Assembly (NCBI GenBank): GCA_965203375.1
Contig: OZ241886.1
Location: 372,001-436,000 of the forward strand
DNA length: 64,000 nucleotides
Reading direction: 5' to 3'
Source: CATQHS01 sp965203375
Lineage (GTDB): Bacteria; Actinomycetota; Acidimicrobiia; Acidimicrobiales; Aldehydirespiratoraceae
The notes under the pieces are model-generated. The model was not told where the DNA came from. It worked only from the letters and a program-made list of their open reading frames with translations, and did not search any database. Position numbers and translations under genes: made by a program. Of the stretch, positions 44,467 to 53,267 are shown one piece after another. Position 1 is the first letter of the stretch. Every line of letters begins with the position of its first letter.

Positions 44467-44945
44467 ATGAGTCCGTCGGTTGCGGCCCACCGGGCGGCGG
44501 CCACCGCCGATCCGGCCACCAAGTAGGGCCCCAGGGGCTTGCCGGTCCGGGCGTCCTCGCGGATCAGGGTCCACACGGCCTGGGGCAGCGCCAGCACGAA
44601 CCCGGCGGCCAGCCCGGCCAGCGCCGCCTGCCAACCCCACCAGCCGCACATCAGGCCGTTGAGCACCCCGAGGCGGACGTCGCCGAAGCCCAGCGACGGC
44701 GGGTGGGCGAAGTGGACCGCGGCCAGCGCCGCCCCGCACCCGAGCCCGCCCACGACCGCGCCGGCCAGCCCGGCCGGGTCGGACTCGATCAGCGAGGCGA
44801 CGGAGTAGAGCACCCACACCGCCCCGGCCGCGGCCCAGATCGCCCGGGTGGGCAGAAGCCGGGTGCGCCAGTCGACCACCGACAGCCACACGCCCGCGCC
44901 GCCCCACGCCGCCAGGGCCGCCCCCACGAACCCGGCCGAGATCAC
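44454..44945 (-). CDS. Prepilin peptidase (A24 family, TadV/CpaA type)
   Basis: A 163-residue membrane aspartic protease with about five hydrophobic segments. The catalytic aspartates are in LSVVDWRTRLLPTR near residue 24 and SLGFGDVRLGVLNG near residue 89 (G-x-G-D). It lacks the N-terminal methyltransferase domain, as in Tad-system peptidases. It would cleave Flp-type prepilins for the Tad pilus encoded divergently. It is transcribed away from the cpaB-led operon, with the inverted-repeat array at 45025-45206 between them. Confidence 0.88.
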   Translation of the reverse strand: MISAGFVGAALAAWGGAGVWLSVVDWRTRLLPTRAIWAAAGAVWVLYSVASLIESDPAGLAGAVVGGLGCGAALAAVHFAHPPSLGFGDVRLGVLNGLMCGWWGWQAALAGLAAGFVLALPQAVWTLIREDARTGKPLGPYLVAGSAVAAARWAATDGLIPFG

Positions 44946-45024
44946 CGCCGCCTCACGCCGCCAAGGCCGTCGCCGCGAACCCGGCTGAGACCATCGCCGC
45001 CCGCCCGCGGCTGTCCGCCTTCAG

Positions 45025-45206
45025 TTTTTCTGAGCACTCGTTGTCGTATAGAGCAAATCTTTGCTCAGAAAAACCGTGGAGGCGGGTTTTCTGAGCATCC
45101 GGTCGCGGTATAGGGCAAATTTTTGCTCAGAAAACCGGCGGTGTCCCGTGGGGGAGGTTTTTCTGAGCATCCGGTCGCGGTATGGGCGCGATCTTTGCTC
45201 AGAAAA
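45025..45206. repeat. Array of three long inverted repeats
   Basis: Three tandem units each have arms TTTTCTGAGCA and TGCTCAGAAAA: 45025-45073 (arms extended to 12 bp), 45087-45134 and 45158-45206, with starts 62 and 71 bp apart. The 25-26 nt between arms is also conserved (centre like TCGCGGTATAGGGCAAAT) and in the first unit contains an inner GAGCAAA-TC-TTTGCTC hairpin. It occupies the 412-bp gap between the prepilin peptidase and cpaB genes, which is otherwise empty of genes. Confidence 0.9.
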
Positions 45207-45357
45207 CCCGGTCTCGCCGAGGGCGCCCTAGGGGGAGGAGCGTTAGTCGGGGAATCGCCCGGGCCGAACCGGTAGACTCCAAGCGCTGCCCGGGGCGCTG
45301 CTCAGTCCAGGGCGGCTCACCGCAGCCGATCCATCAGAGCAGCCGATCCCAGAGCCG

Positions 45358-46191
45358 ATGTCGGACGTTTCCAACCCCAGAGAGCGGCCGGTGACCATCC
45401 CGGCCCCCCAGCCGCGCCAGCAGCGCCAGGTCAACATCCCCGGTCAGGCCAAGAAGCAGAAGAAGCAGAAGGGCGGCGTGCGCGGCGGGCTGCTGCTGTT
45501 CGGCCTCCTGCTGATCGCCGGGGCCGTGGGCGGGTTCTGGTACGTCCTGATGTCGCTGGACGAGCGCCAGCAGGTCTTGGTGGCGGCCCGGGACATCCAG
45601 CGCTGGGACTTGGTGTCGGCCGGGGACTTCACCACCACAGAGGCCAACGTGGGCGAGGCGTCGGCGCTGGGGGTGAACCGGCTGGACGCCCTCGTCGGCC
45701 GGTGGGCCACCGGCTCCATCCCGGCCGGGACCATCGTGACCGAGGGGATGTTCCAGAGCCCGCCCCTGTCGGGGGAGGAGGAGACGGACAAGGTCATCAT
45801 CGAGGTCGGCCTGCCGGGGGACGAAGTGCCTTTCGGGGGGATGGAGACCGGCGACAAGCTGGCCCTGTTCGGCCGGGAGGCCGCCCCATCCGGCCCCGAC
45901 GGTGACCCGCTCGGGGAGGGCGACTACGGCCTGATCGGCGTCTTGACCCTCGACTTCGTGCTCGACGGCCGGCTCATCTACATCGTGACCCCGGATGAGG
46001 CGCTGGCCATCCACGACATCGTTGACCGGTTCAACGGGGCCTCCGACCGCCGGATCTGGAAGCTCGGCTTCGGCATCTCCCTCGAGTCGCTGCAGGACAT
46101 ATACGAGAGGTGGCTGACCGGATCGGCGGGGGTGCCCGCGTCGGCCGGAGGGCCAGCCGAACCCGGATCAGGCGCCGAGCCCATACAATAA
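45358..46191 (+). CDS. SAF-domain membrane protein, CpaB/RcpC-like Tad pilus assembly protein
   Basis: A 277-residue protein with a basic cytoplasmic N-terminus (QAKKQKKQKGGVRGG), one membrane segment near residues 43-65 (LLLFGLLLIAGAVGGFWYVL), then an extracytoplasmic SAF-like domain: VLVAARDIQRWDLVSAGDF, RWATGSIPAGTIVTEGMF. CpaB/RcpC proteins help organise the outer part of Tad pili. The C-terminus is proline/alanine rich. It leads the operon cpaB-tadZ-tadA-tadB-tadC; the ATG at 45358 follows the inverted-repeat array by about 150 bp. Function is inferred from the SAF domain plus position. Confidence 0.82.
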   Translation: MSDVSNPRERPVTIPAPQPRQQRQVNIPGQAKKQKKQKGGVRGGLLLFGLLLIAGAVGGFWYVLMSLDERQQVLVAARDIQRWDLVSAGDFTTTEANVGEASALGVNRLDALVGRWATGSIPAGTIVTEGMFQSPPLSGEEETDKVIIEVGLPGDEVPFGGMETGDKLALFGREAAPSGPDGDPLGEGDYGLIGVLTLDFVLDGRLIYIVTPDEALAIHDIVDRFNGASDRRIWKLGFGISLESLQDIYERWLTGSAGVPASAGGPAEPGSGAEPIQ

Positions 46192-46196
46192 TACCC

Positions 46197-47741
46197 GTGC
46201 TAGTCGTCTATGGCGTGCCCGGCTCGCCTGGCGCGTCCACCACGGCCATCCACGTGGCCGCCCACTGGGCCTCGTCGGGCCGGGAGGTGCTGCTGGTCGA
46301 GGCCGACCCGGCGGGCGGGTCGATGAACCGCAACCTGGGCATCCAGTTCACCCCGGGCGCGGCCTCCTTCGTCGCCTCGGGCTCGCCGGTGCGCAAGGGC
46401 GATCTGATCGACCACTCCCAGGACATCCTGTTCACGAACCTGCACGTCATGCCGTGCCCGTCGAACCCTTCGAGCACCCGGGAGATCATCGAGTCCTTCG
46501 CCGGGAGGGCCGATGACCTGCGGGACATCTCCGAGAACGACATGGCGGTGGTGATCGACGCCGGGCGGATCGACTCGGGCGCCTTCACCGAGAAATGGAC
46601 GGCCAGCGCCGCCGGGGTGGTGGTGGTGGCCCGGGGCGACTCGGGGAGTTCGATGTCCAGCCTCGAGAGCGTGGCCGGCATCCTCGCCGCCGGTGTCGGC
46701 GAGCCGCCGAACGGATGCGTGGTCACCATCGGCAAGCCGCTGTGGAGCCCGGGCGACTTCCCCCAGAAGTGCGGCATGGAGCTGTGCGGCGCCATCGAGG
46801 ACTCGCCCGAGACGGCGATGGACCTGTCGGTGTTCTTGGACAAGGCCAAGCGAAAAGACAAGAAGTGGCGGTCCAGCCTGAATGCGGTAGCCGCGGAGTT
46901 GCTGCCCCTGGCCGCGCCCGACCCCGCGGTCCGGCCCCGCCGGAGTTCGCCCCCTCCGGCCGAAGCCTCTCAGCCCGCGGCTCCGGCTGTCTCCCCGCCG
47001 CCCGCTCCTCAGCCTGAGGCCCCGGCCCCGTACCCCGACCCGGTGCCGCAGCAGGCCGCCGCCTATCCAGACCCGGCCTCACAGCTTGCCGCCCCGGCCG
47101 CGTATTCGGACCCGGTGCCGCAGCAGGCCGCCGCCTATGGGGACCCGGCCTCACAGCAGGCCGCCGCGTGTTCGGACCCGGTGCCGCAGCAGGCCGCCGC
47201 GTATTCGGACCCGGCCTCACAGCCCGCCCCGGCGGCATATCCGCCACCCGCCTCTCCGGCCGCGTACCCGGACCCGGCCTCGCAGCCCGCCCCCCCGGCG
47301 TATCCGCCGCCCGCATCCCCGCCCGAAGCCCACCCCGGGCCGTACCCGGAGCCGCCCCACCAGCAACCCGCCGGGCCGCCGCCAGCCGCGTACCAGACCC
47401 CGGCCGCTTATCAGGCTCCGCCCGCATCCCCGGCCGCGTATCCGCCGCCCGGCGCCCCGCCCGCGCCATACCCGCCCGCCGCTCAGCCCTCCGCCCCGCC
47501 CGCGTCGTACCCGCCGCCCGCCGCTCCGGCGCCCTCTCCGCCCGCCGCCCAGCCGCCGCCGCCCTCCCCCTACCAGGTGCCGGCCGCCCCCGGTCCGGCC
47601 GTCCCCCGCCAGGCCTCCGAGCCGCCGCCCGAGCCCCCGGACATCCCGCCCTCGGGGTCATTCCGGGACTTGGCCGCGAAAATGCACACCCAGGCCGGGG
47701 GCCACAAGAAGCCCACCGGGCGCCGGGGCATCTCCTCCTGA
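46197..47741 (+). CDS. MinD/ParA-like TadZ/CpaE-type protein with repetitive tail
   Basis: A 514-residue protein from GTG 46197, 5 bp after cpaB. The N-terminal 240 residues are a SIMIBI-type ATPase fold (MLVVYGVPGSPGASTTAIHV, LLVEADPAGGSM, DMAVVIDAGRIDSG, GVVVVARGD). The P-loop has PGAST where Mrp/MinD proteins have GxGKST, so the signature lysine is missing, as in several TadZ proteins. From about residue 243 the sequence is proline/alanine-rich with repeats such as DPVPQQAAAYSDPASQ and AYPPPASP, probably disordered. TadZ positions the Tad machinery at the pole. The C-terminal end has a short KMHTQAGGHKKPTGRR basic tag. Confidence 0.82.
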   Translation: MLVVYGVPGSPGASTTAIHVAAHWASSGREVLLVEADPAGGSMNRNLGIQFTPGAASFVASGSPVRKGDLIDHSQDILFTNLHVMPCPSNPSSTREIIESFAGRADDLRDISENDMAVVIDAGRIDSGAFTEKWTASAAGVVVVARGDSGSSMSSLESVAGILAAGVGEPPNGCVVTIGKPLWSPGDFPQKCGMELCGAIEDSPETAMDLSVFLDKAKRKDKKWRSSLNAVAAELLPLAAPDPAVRPRRSSPPPAEASQPAAPAVSPPPAPQPEAPAPYPDPVPQQAAAYPDPASQLAAPAAYSDPVPQQAAAYGDPASQQAAACSDPVPQQAAAYSDPASQPAPAAYPPPASPAAYPDPASQPAPPAYPPPASPPEAHPGPYPEPPHQQPAGPPPAAYQTPAAYQAPPASPAAYPPPGAPPAPYPPAAQPSAPPASYPPPAAPAPSPPAAQPPPPSPYQVPAAPGPAVPRQASEPPPEPPDIPPSGSFRDLAAKMHTQAGGHKKPTGRRGISS

Positions 47742-47768
47742 GGGCCGCGCCCGCGGGAGTTTCAAGAC

Positions 47769-49370
47769 ATGACCGACATCAGTTCGAGCTTCGACCTCTT
47801 CAACATCCACCACGAGTCGCTGCTCGAGCAGTACCTCGACATGGAGCGCCAGAAGCTCTCGCCCGACGTCATTGACCGCCAGCTCATGACCATCGCCGAG
47901 GGGCTCCTCCAAGAGCACAACACCACGGCTCTGATCTCCGGCCGCCACCAGTTGACCGACGAGGACCGGCGGGACTTCCTGGCCCGGGTCCGGGGCCTCA
48001 TGGGCGGCGGCGCCCTGAACCCCCTGCTGGACCGGCCCGATGTGGAGAACATCCACATCCTGGGCCACGACAACGTGGTCCTCTCCCTGGCCGACGGCCG
48101 CCGCATCCCCGGCCCGCCCGCGGCGGCCAGCGAGGCGGAGCTGGTCACCCTGATCCGCCATCTGGCCGCCACTGCCGGCCACACCTCCCGGCGGTTCGAC
48201 ATGGCGTCGCCCATCCTGGACCTGAGGCTGGCGTCGGGACACCGGCTGTTCGCCGTCACCGCGGTGGCCGAGCGCACCTCGGTGGTCATCCGCCGCCACC
48301 GGATGCTCACGTCCTCGCTGGAGCAGCTCGAGAAGACGGGGACGGTCACCCCCCAGATCAGGGCGGTCCTGCAGGCGGCGGTGCGCCCGCCCAACCCGGC
48401 CAACATGCTGGTGGTGGGGGGCACGGGCGCGGGCAAGACCACCCTGCTGCGGTCGCTGCTGTCGGAGGTGCCCCAGAGCGAGCTGCTGGTGACCATTGAG
48501 GACACGCTCGAGCTGCACCTGGGCTCGTCCGGTCTGCACGAGCGGACCCTGGCGCTGGAGACCCGCACCTCCAACACCGAGGGCACCGGCGAGATCTCGA
48601 TGTACGACTTGGCCAAGGCCGCCCTGCGGATGTCGCCGGACCGGGTGATCGTGGGCGAGGTGCGCGGCGGCGAGGTGATGCAGCTTCTGCAGGCCATGGG
48701 CATCGGCAACGACGGCTCGGTGGGCACCATCCACGCGGGCAGCACCCAGGCCGCCATCAACAAGATCCTCATCTACGCCCAGCGCTCGCCCGACGCCCCC
48801 ACCCCCGACTCGGTGCTGCGCGAGATCGCCGAGGTCCTGCACCTGCTGGTGTACATCAAGAAGCTCCCCGACGGGCGCCGGGCCGTCACCTCGATCCGGG
48901 AGATCACCGGGTTCGCCGACGGCGAGGTGGTCACCTCGGAGGTGTTCGCGCCGGGCCCCGACGGCGTCGCCGTCTACGCCCGGCCGTTCGCGCCGGGGGG
49001 CGAGGCGCTGGCCCGGCTGCGGGTCTCCGGTTTCGATCCGGCCGAGCTGGGCCCCCCGGCCTTGTCGGTTGTGGCGCCGGTCCCGCCCGGCTGGGGCGCT
49101 CCGCCGCCGCCTGCCGCCGCCCCGCCCGCCGCCGCCCCGGCCCAGCATCCGGCGCCGGCCCAGCCTGCGGCCGCCCTCCGTCCGGCCCCGGCCCCGGCTC
49201 AGCATCCGGCCCCGCCGGGGCTGCCCCACCAGCAACCGGCCCCGGTCCGATACGGGTCTCCCGCTCCGGCTCAGCGTCCGGCGCCGGCTCAGCCCGCGGC
49301 GCCCCCCCGTCCGGCCCCGGTCCGCCAGCCCGCGCCCGGCCCGCCCTCCCGCGACAGGAGGCGGGCGTAG
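47769..49370 (+). CDS. tadA: Tad secretion ATPase (TadA/CpaF)
   Basis: A 533-residue type II/IV secretion ATPase. After an N-terminal helical region it shows ENIHILGHDNVVLSLADGRR, RRFDMASPILDLRL, VVIRRHRM, Walker A VVGGTGAGKTTLLRSLL, VTIEDTLELHL (Asp box), MSPDRVIVGEVRGGEVMQLL (Walker B) and GNDGSVGTIHAGSTQAAI (His box). These drive pilus assembly as a hexamer on the cytoplasmic membrane face. The last 110 residues form a proline/alanine-rich tail with PAPAQ repeats not present in ordinary CpaF. The stop lies in the first copy of a 74-bp tandem repeat. Confidence 0.95.
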   Translation: MTDISSSFDLFNIHHESLLEQYLDMERQKLSPDVIDRQLMTIAEGLLQEHNTTALISGRHQLTDEDRRDFLARVRGLMGGGALNPLLDRPDVENIHILGHDNVVLSLADGRRIPGPPAAASEAELVTLIRHLAATAGHTSRRFDMASPILDLRLASGHRLFAVTAVAERTSVVIRRHRMLTSSLEQLEKTGTVTPQIRAVLQAAVRPPNPANMLVVGGTGAGKTTLLRSLLSEVPQSELLVTIEDTLELHLGSSGLHERTLALETRTSNTEGTGEISMYDLAKAALRMSPDRVIVGEVRGGEVMQLLQAMGIGNDGSVGTIHAGSTQAAINKILIYAQRSPDAPTPDSVLREIAEVLHLLVYIKKLPDGRRAVTSIREITGFADGEVVTSEVFAPGPDGVAVYARPFAPGGEALARLRVSGFDPAELGPPALSVVAPVPPGWGAPPPPAAAPPAAAPAQHPAPAQPAAALRPAPAPAQHPAPPGLPHQQPAPVRYGSPAPAQRPAPAQPAAPPRPAPVRQPAPGPPSRDRRRA

Positions 49371-49530
49371 TCGTGATCGGCCCGCGGCCTTCGCCCTGTC
49401 GAGGCAGGTGCCGGTCAAACCCCCGCGGCAGGAGGCGGGCGTAGTCGTGATCGGCCCGCGGCCTTCGCCCTGTCGAGGCAGGTGCCGGTCAAACCCCCGC
49501 GGCAGGAGGCGGGCGTAGTCGTGATCGGCC
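49356..49530 (+). repeat. Triplicated 74-bp tadA-tadB junction with two identical micro-ORFs
   Basis: The tadA end/tadB start segment (about CAGGAGGCGGGCGTAGTCGT then GATCGGCCCG) occurs three times, with GTG starts at 49373, 49447 and 49521, exactly 74 bp apart. The first two open identical 23-codon frames (49373-49444 and 49447-49518), each ending with the same RRRA-TAG as tadA; the third is tadB itself. Confidence 0.9.
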
Positions 49531-50516
49531 CGACCACCGTCTTGCTGGGGGTGCTGCTGGGCATCGGCCTCTTCGCCTTCGTGGTCGGCTTCACCCGCAA
49601 GCCGGCCAAGGCCCGGCAGTCGCCGCAGCGGCTCAAGAAGTTCAAGGCCAAGGGACCCCGGTCGGCTCGGGCCGTCAAGCGGGCCGACAACACGATGCAG
49701 ATAGCTCTGAGTCTCGGGCTGGGGGCGGGGGCGTGGCTGCTCACCGGCTGGTACGCGGCGGCGCTGATCGGCGTGGTGGCCGGCTGGGCCGGACCGCAGA
49801 TAGCGCAGGCCCCCAAGCGGCGGCGCAAGGCCACCGAGGAGATCGAGGCCTATTCGCAGTGGACCGAGCAGATTCGCGATCTGGTCGGGGCCAGCGGGTC
49901 GCTGTTCGAGGCGGTGACCCTGTCGGCCGACAACGCTCCGGCCCCGCTGCGCCCGGCGGTGATGAACATGGCGGCTTTGGCCCGCGCGCAGGGGCTGCCC
50001 GCGGCCATGGACTGGTTCGCCGCCGAGATGCGCTCCCCCTACGCCGACCGGCTGGTGCTGGGCCTTCGCATCGCCTGGGACTCCGGCGCCCGGGTGACCG
50101 AGGCGTTCGAGAGCGCGGCCCGGGCCATGCGGGCCGAGGTGGAGATGCGGCAGCGCAACGAGGTGGCCAACAGCCGGGCCTGGACGCAGGTGACCTCCAT
50201 TCTGCTGGTCACGTTCGTGGTGGTGGGGCTGCTGGCCATCGTGAATCGGGGGTTCTTTGAGCCGTTCGGCACCGTCACCGGCCAGGCCGTGCTGATGGGA
50301 GTGGGCGGCTTGATGGCGGGCAGCATCTTCTGGGTGCTGAAGCTGTCGGAGACCAATACGCCGATCCGGCTGCTGGAGATCGACGTCGCCGCCGGGCAGG
50401 GCAAAGCCGAGGGCGGCCGGGGCAAGGCCGGTGTGGCCAAAGGCGCGGCCCCGAGCGAGGCCAAGAGCGGGGCGGGGGCTGAAGCGGCAAGCCAAGCCGT
50501 GGGGTGGAGCTCGTGA
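49521..50516 (+). CDS. tadB: Tad pilus platform protein TadB
   Basis: A 331-residue inner-membrane protein of the type II secretion F family. Start chosen at the GTG at 49521 (MIGPTTVLLGVLLGIGLF), since 49482 would run into the repeat. Membrane segments lie near the N-terminus, at about residues 65-100 (LSLGLGAGAWLLTGWYAAAL) and two near the C-terminus (VTSILLVTFVVVGLLAIV; VLMGVGGLMAGSIFWVL). The cytoplasmic T2SSF domain reads WTEQIRDLVGASGSLFEAV through WDSGARVTEAFESAARAM. It pairs with TadC as the platform on which TadA acts. The end overlaps tadC by GTGA. Confidence 0.88.
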   Translation: MIGPTTVLLGVLLGIGLFAFVVGFTRKPAKARQSPQRLKKFKAKGPRSARAVKRADNTMQIALSLGLGAGAWLLTGWYAAALIGVVAGWAGPQIAQAPKRRRKATEEIEAYSQWTEQIRDLVGASGSLFEAVTLSADNAPAPLRPAVMNMAALARAQGLPAAMDWFAAEMRSPYADRLVLGLRIAWDSGARVTEAFESAARAMRAEVEMRQRNEVANSRAWTQVTSILLVTFVVVGLLAIVNRGFFEPFGTVTGQAVLMGVGGLMAGSIFWVLKLSETNTPIRLLEIDVAAGQGKAEGGRGKAGVAKGAAPSEAKSGAGAEAASQAVGWSS

Positions 50517-51415
50517 CCACGGCGGTGATGGCTCTGGGCGCGGCCGGGGGGCTGGGGCTGTTCTTGATGATCTGGGCGGTGGCCGTGCGGCCCGATCCCG
50601 ACGAGCAGCCCGCGGTTCCGTCCGCCGCCCTGGCCAAGGCCGGGGCCGTCCGCGGCGCGGCCAAGCAGGCCCGGGGCTGGCGGGCGGCGATCCGCAGGAA
50701 CCTGGACAAGAAGACCGAGCTGGTGCAGGACGCGCTGATGGTGGGCCGCTCCTTGGAGGTCCACGCCCTGGCCAAGGCGGCCGGGCTGGGGCTGGGGCTG
50801 GCCGCGGGGGTCGGTTTCGGGCTGTTCTTGTCGGTGGTGGGGCTGACCGTTCCCACCCTGGGGCTGGCGCTGCTCGGCGGCGCGGGGGCGGTGCTGGGAT
50901 GGTGGCTGCCCGACTCCATGCTGCGCACCGAGGCCGACAAGGAGCGGCTCTATTTCCAGCAGGTGGCCGAGTCGTGGCTGGAGCTGGCCGGTCAGTTGGT
51001 GACGGCGGGGTCCGACACGTTCGCGGCGCTGGTCAAGGCGGCTTCTTACAGCGAGCAGCCGGTGTTCGTGACCCTGCAGGAGGCGCTGCGGATCTCGGCC
51101 GCCCGGGGCGAACCCCCGTGGACGGGGCTGCGGACCATGGCCGACGCCCGCCGGCTGCGGTTCCTGGACCCGTTCTGCGCCGCGCTGGAGCTGGCCGGCA
51201 CCACCGGGGCCGAGTCCCGCCGGACGATCCTGGCCCAGGTCGAGGCGGCCCGGTCCAAGGCCCTGTTCGAGGCCGACGCGGCCGCCGCCTCCTCCGGCGA
51301 GAAGATGGGTGCGCCCTTGGCCCTCATCGGCGGCGCCTTCATGGTGCTGATGGGCTACCCGCCCCTGTCGGGGATCATGGACTCCACCGCCATCTCCGGC
51401 ATGTCCGGCCTGTAG
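50513..51415 (+). CDS. tadC: Tad pilus platform protein TadC
   Basis: A 300-residue membrane protein of the same secretion-F family. The GTG at 50513 overlaps the tadB stop; a GTG at 50504 would add three residues. There is an N-terminal membrane segment (AVMALGAAGGLGLFLMIWAV), a paired hydrophobic region near residues 85-130 (LGLGLAAGVGFGLFLSVVGL; LALLGGAGAVLGWWLP), the F domain (ESWLELAGQLVTAGSDTFAA to LAQVEAARSKALFEADAAAA) and a C-terminal segment (APLALIGGAFMVLMGYPPL). The usual second F-domain helices are present, so the protein appears complete. Confidence 0.85.
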   Translation: MTTAVMALGAAGGLGLFLMIWAVAVRPDPDEQPAVPSAALAKAGAVRGAAKQARGWRAAIRRNLDKKTELVQDALMVGRSLEVHALAKAAGLGLGLAAGVGFGLFLSVVGLTVPTLGLALLGGAGAVLGWWLPDSMLRTEADKERLYFQQVAESWLELAGQLVTAGSDTFAALVKAASYSEQPVFVTLQEALRISAARGEPPWTGLRTMADARRLRFLDPFCAALELAGTTGAESRRTILAQVEAARSKALFEADAAAASSGEKMGAPLALIGGAFMVLMGYPPLSGIMDSTAISGMSGL

Positions 51416-51537
51416 ACGCAAAGGGCTGTCGCTGGCAGCAAGACTCGTCGCCCCGTGATTGCCCGTCGCACCATGAACGGCGCGGCTGCGGCTCTGGGTC
51501 TAGCATTCAAAGTGAGCCGACATCTGGAGGTTGCGCC

Positions 51538-52134
51538 ATGACCACCGCGCCGGCAAACCGGCCGCCGTCAAACCGGCCGCCGTCAGATCTGCGGGACCGG
51601 GTGATCGAGATCTTGAAGGAACAGGGTGTGGACCGCCGGCCCGGCGAGATGGTGGTGTTGTCGTCGGGCAAGCAGTCGGATGTCTTCGTGGATGTCAAGA
51701 GGGCGCTGGCCAGGTGGACGGACCTGCAAGTAGCGGCGAAGGCAATCTGCGACGAGACGCGTCGCGCCGGATGTGATTTCGACATGGTCGGCGGGCTCAC
51801 GATGGGCGCCGACGCCATCGCCATAGCGGTCGCCTGGGTCCAGGAGGCTCAGTGGTTCTTGGTGCGCAAAGAACCCAAGACGCATGGGCTCAGACGGGTC
51901 ATCGAGGGGGCCCGGTTGGGCGCTGGCGACCGGGTGCTGCTGGTGGACGACGTGGTGACGACCGGCGGGTCGATCCTTCGTGCCTACGAGGAGGTCGTCA
52001 AAACCGGGGCGCAGGTTGTGGCCGCGTCAGCGCTCGTAGACCGGGGCGGCCGCGCCGCCGAGGAATTCGCGGACCGGAGCGTCGAGTATCTGCCAGTAGC
52101 GACGTACCAGGATTTGGGCTTAGACTCCGTCTGA
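51538..52134 (+). CDS. pyrE: Orotate phosphoribosyltransferase
   Basis: A 198-residue phosphoribosyltransferase that converts orotate and PRPP to OMP in pyrimidine synthesis. It has MVVLSSGKQSDVFVDVKRAL, DMVGGLTMGADAIAIAVAW, the lysine-rich loop VRKEPKTHGL and the PRPP motif VLLVDDVVTTGGSILRAYEE. ATG at 51538 follows CTGGAGG. The 120-bp gap before it marks a new transcription unit within the Tad locus, so its placement is probably incidental. Confidence 0.95.
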   Translation: MTTAPANRPPSNRPPSDLRDRVIEILKEQGVDRRPGEMVVLSSGKQSDVFVDVKRALARWTDLQVAAKAICDETRRAGCDFDMVGGLTMGADAIAIAVAWVQEAQWFLVRKEPKTHGLRRVIEGARLGAGDRVLLVDDVVTTGGSILRAYEEVVKTGAQVVAASALVDRGGRAAEEFADRSVEYLPVATYQDLGLDSV

Positions 52135-52206
52135 GTTGCGACGCTCGGGTCGGGGGCTGATCTGGCGGGGGCGTTGTCGCGTGGGCGCTTCATTACCCTT
52201 GCGAAG

Positions 52207-53238
52207 ATGCTGACACGAATAAGGCTCGCGGCCGTCCTCTCGGCCGGGACCATTGCCGCCGTCCTCGTTGCCGCGGCGTGCGGGTCGAACGACGACACCG
52301 CCCCGGCGCCGGCCGCCACGTCGTCTGCGGCCGTAACTACCACGGTCCCCGCCACCACGGAGACGGCACCCACCACCGAGGCGGTGCCCACCACGGCAGC
52401 TCCTGCCCCTTCCACCACGGAGGCGGCGGCCCCGGAACCGGCCGAACCGGCCGCTCCGTCGGGCCTCGAGGGCACCTACGGGAGCTTCGGCAACCTCGAC
52501 GCCGACACGGTCGTGGTCGTCACCCAGGGCGGGCCGGTCACCTTCCTGCTCGGGCCCGAGGAGCTGGTCGAGGAGACGGGCCTGCTCAATCCCGAGCAGG
52601 TCCAGTTGGTGAGCGTCCACCAGGCCCAGACCCTCGACCCCGACCGGTTCATCGCCGCCGACATCAGCTTCGACGAGGCCAAGGCGGCCGACGCCGAGTC
52701 GGTGGCCATGCTGGCCGACGTGGTCGCCCACTTCAAAGACCAGGGCAAGACCGTCCACGTGGTCGGGTTCTCCTTCGGGGCCTTCATGGTCCAGGAGCTG
52801 CTCGCCACCCAGGGCAACATCGCCGACGGCTATCTGATCAAGGTGGGCCGCATCGACATGCCCGAAGAGGTCTGGACCGAGTTCTCCGAGGGCCGGGCGG
52901 TCGGGTTCGTGGACGGCGTCGAGATCGTGAAGTTCGACATCGCCGAGGCCGGCATGGGCGGAGAGACCCCCGAGGCCGACCGCAACATGGCCCGGCTGGC
53001 TGCCGGTCTGGGCCACAAGCGCTACAGCCAGCTCTTGGCTGACATCGACATGTCCAACGTCGTCTACGTGTACGGCGACGTCGACGAGCAGGTCGGGCGG
53101 CTCAGCGAGGCCGAGGTCGCCTTCTTGGAGAGCCGGTCGGCCACCATCATCGCGTACGAAGGCGGCCACGCCACCTCCGCTGAGGTCACCCAGGACGCCA
53201 TCTCCCGCCTCCTGGAGTCCGAGCTGCTGCTCTACTAG
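52207..53238 (+). CDS. Lipoprotein with alpha/beta-hydrolase-like domain
   Basis: A 343-residue protein from the ATG at 52207. A signal peptide ends in VLVAAACGS (lipobox, Cys about residue 24), followed by a threonine/alanine/proline-rich linker of about 60 residues that suggests surface exposure. The folded part has VVVVTQGGPVTFLL, TVHVVGFSFGAFMVQELL (G-x-S-x-G nucleophile elbow) and IIAYEGGHATSAEV with a histidine in the right place, so it resembles an alpha/beta hydrolase; the acidic residue cannot be assigned. It lies between pyrE and the tadE-like gene and may be an envelope enzyme linked to the pilus. Substrate unknown. Confidence 0.75.
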   Translation: MLTRIRLAAVLSAGTIAAVLVAAACGSNDDTAPAPAATSSAAVTTTVPATTETAPTTEAVPTTAAPAPSTTEAAAPEPAEPAAPSGLEGTYGSFGNLDADTVVVVTQGGPVTFLLGPEELVEETGLLNPEQVQLVSVHQAQTLDPDRFIAADISFDEAKAADAESVAMLADVVAHFKDQGKTVHVVGFSFGAFMVQELLATQGNIADGYLIKVGRIDMPEEVWTEFSEGRAVGFVDGVEIVKFDIAEAGMGGETPEADRNMARLAAGLGHKRYSQLLADIDMSNVVYVYGDVDEQVGRLSEAEVAFLESRSATIIAYEGGHATSAEVTQDAISRLLESELLLY

Positions 53239-53267
53239 AGGGATCACCAGCCGGGGGCGGCCAGCCG

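Noticed and set aside
45025..45206. CRISPR array
   Set aside because: Three units only, each itself an inverted repeat with a conserved centre instead of unique spacers, and no cas genes nearby.
47658..50495. Minus-strand open frame of about 945 codons
   Set aside because: Antisense to tadZ, tadA and tadB; repetitive Arg/Gly/His composition and no domain.
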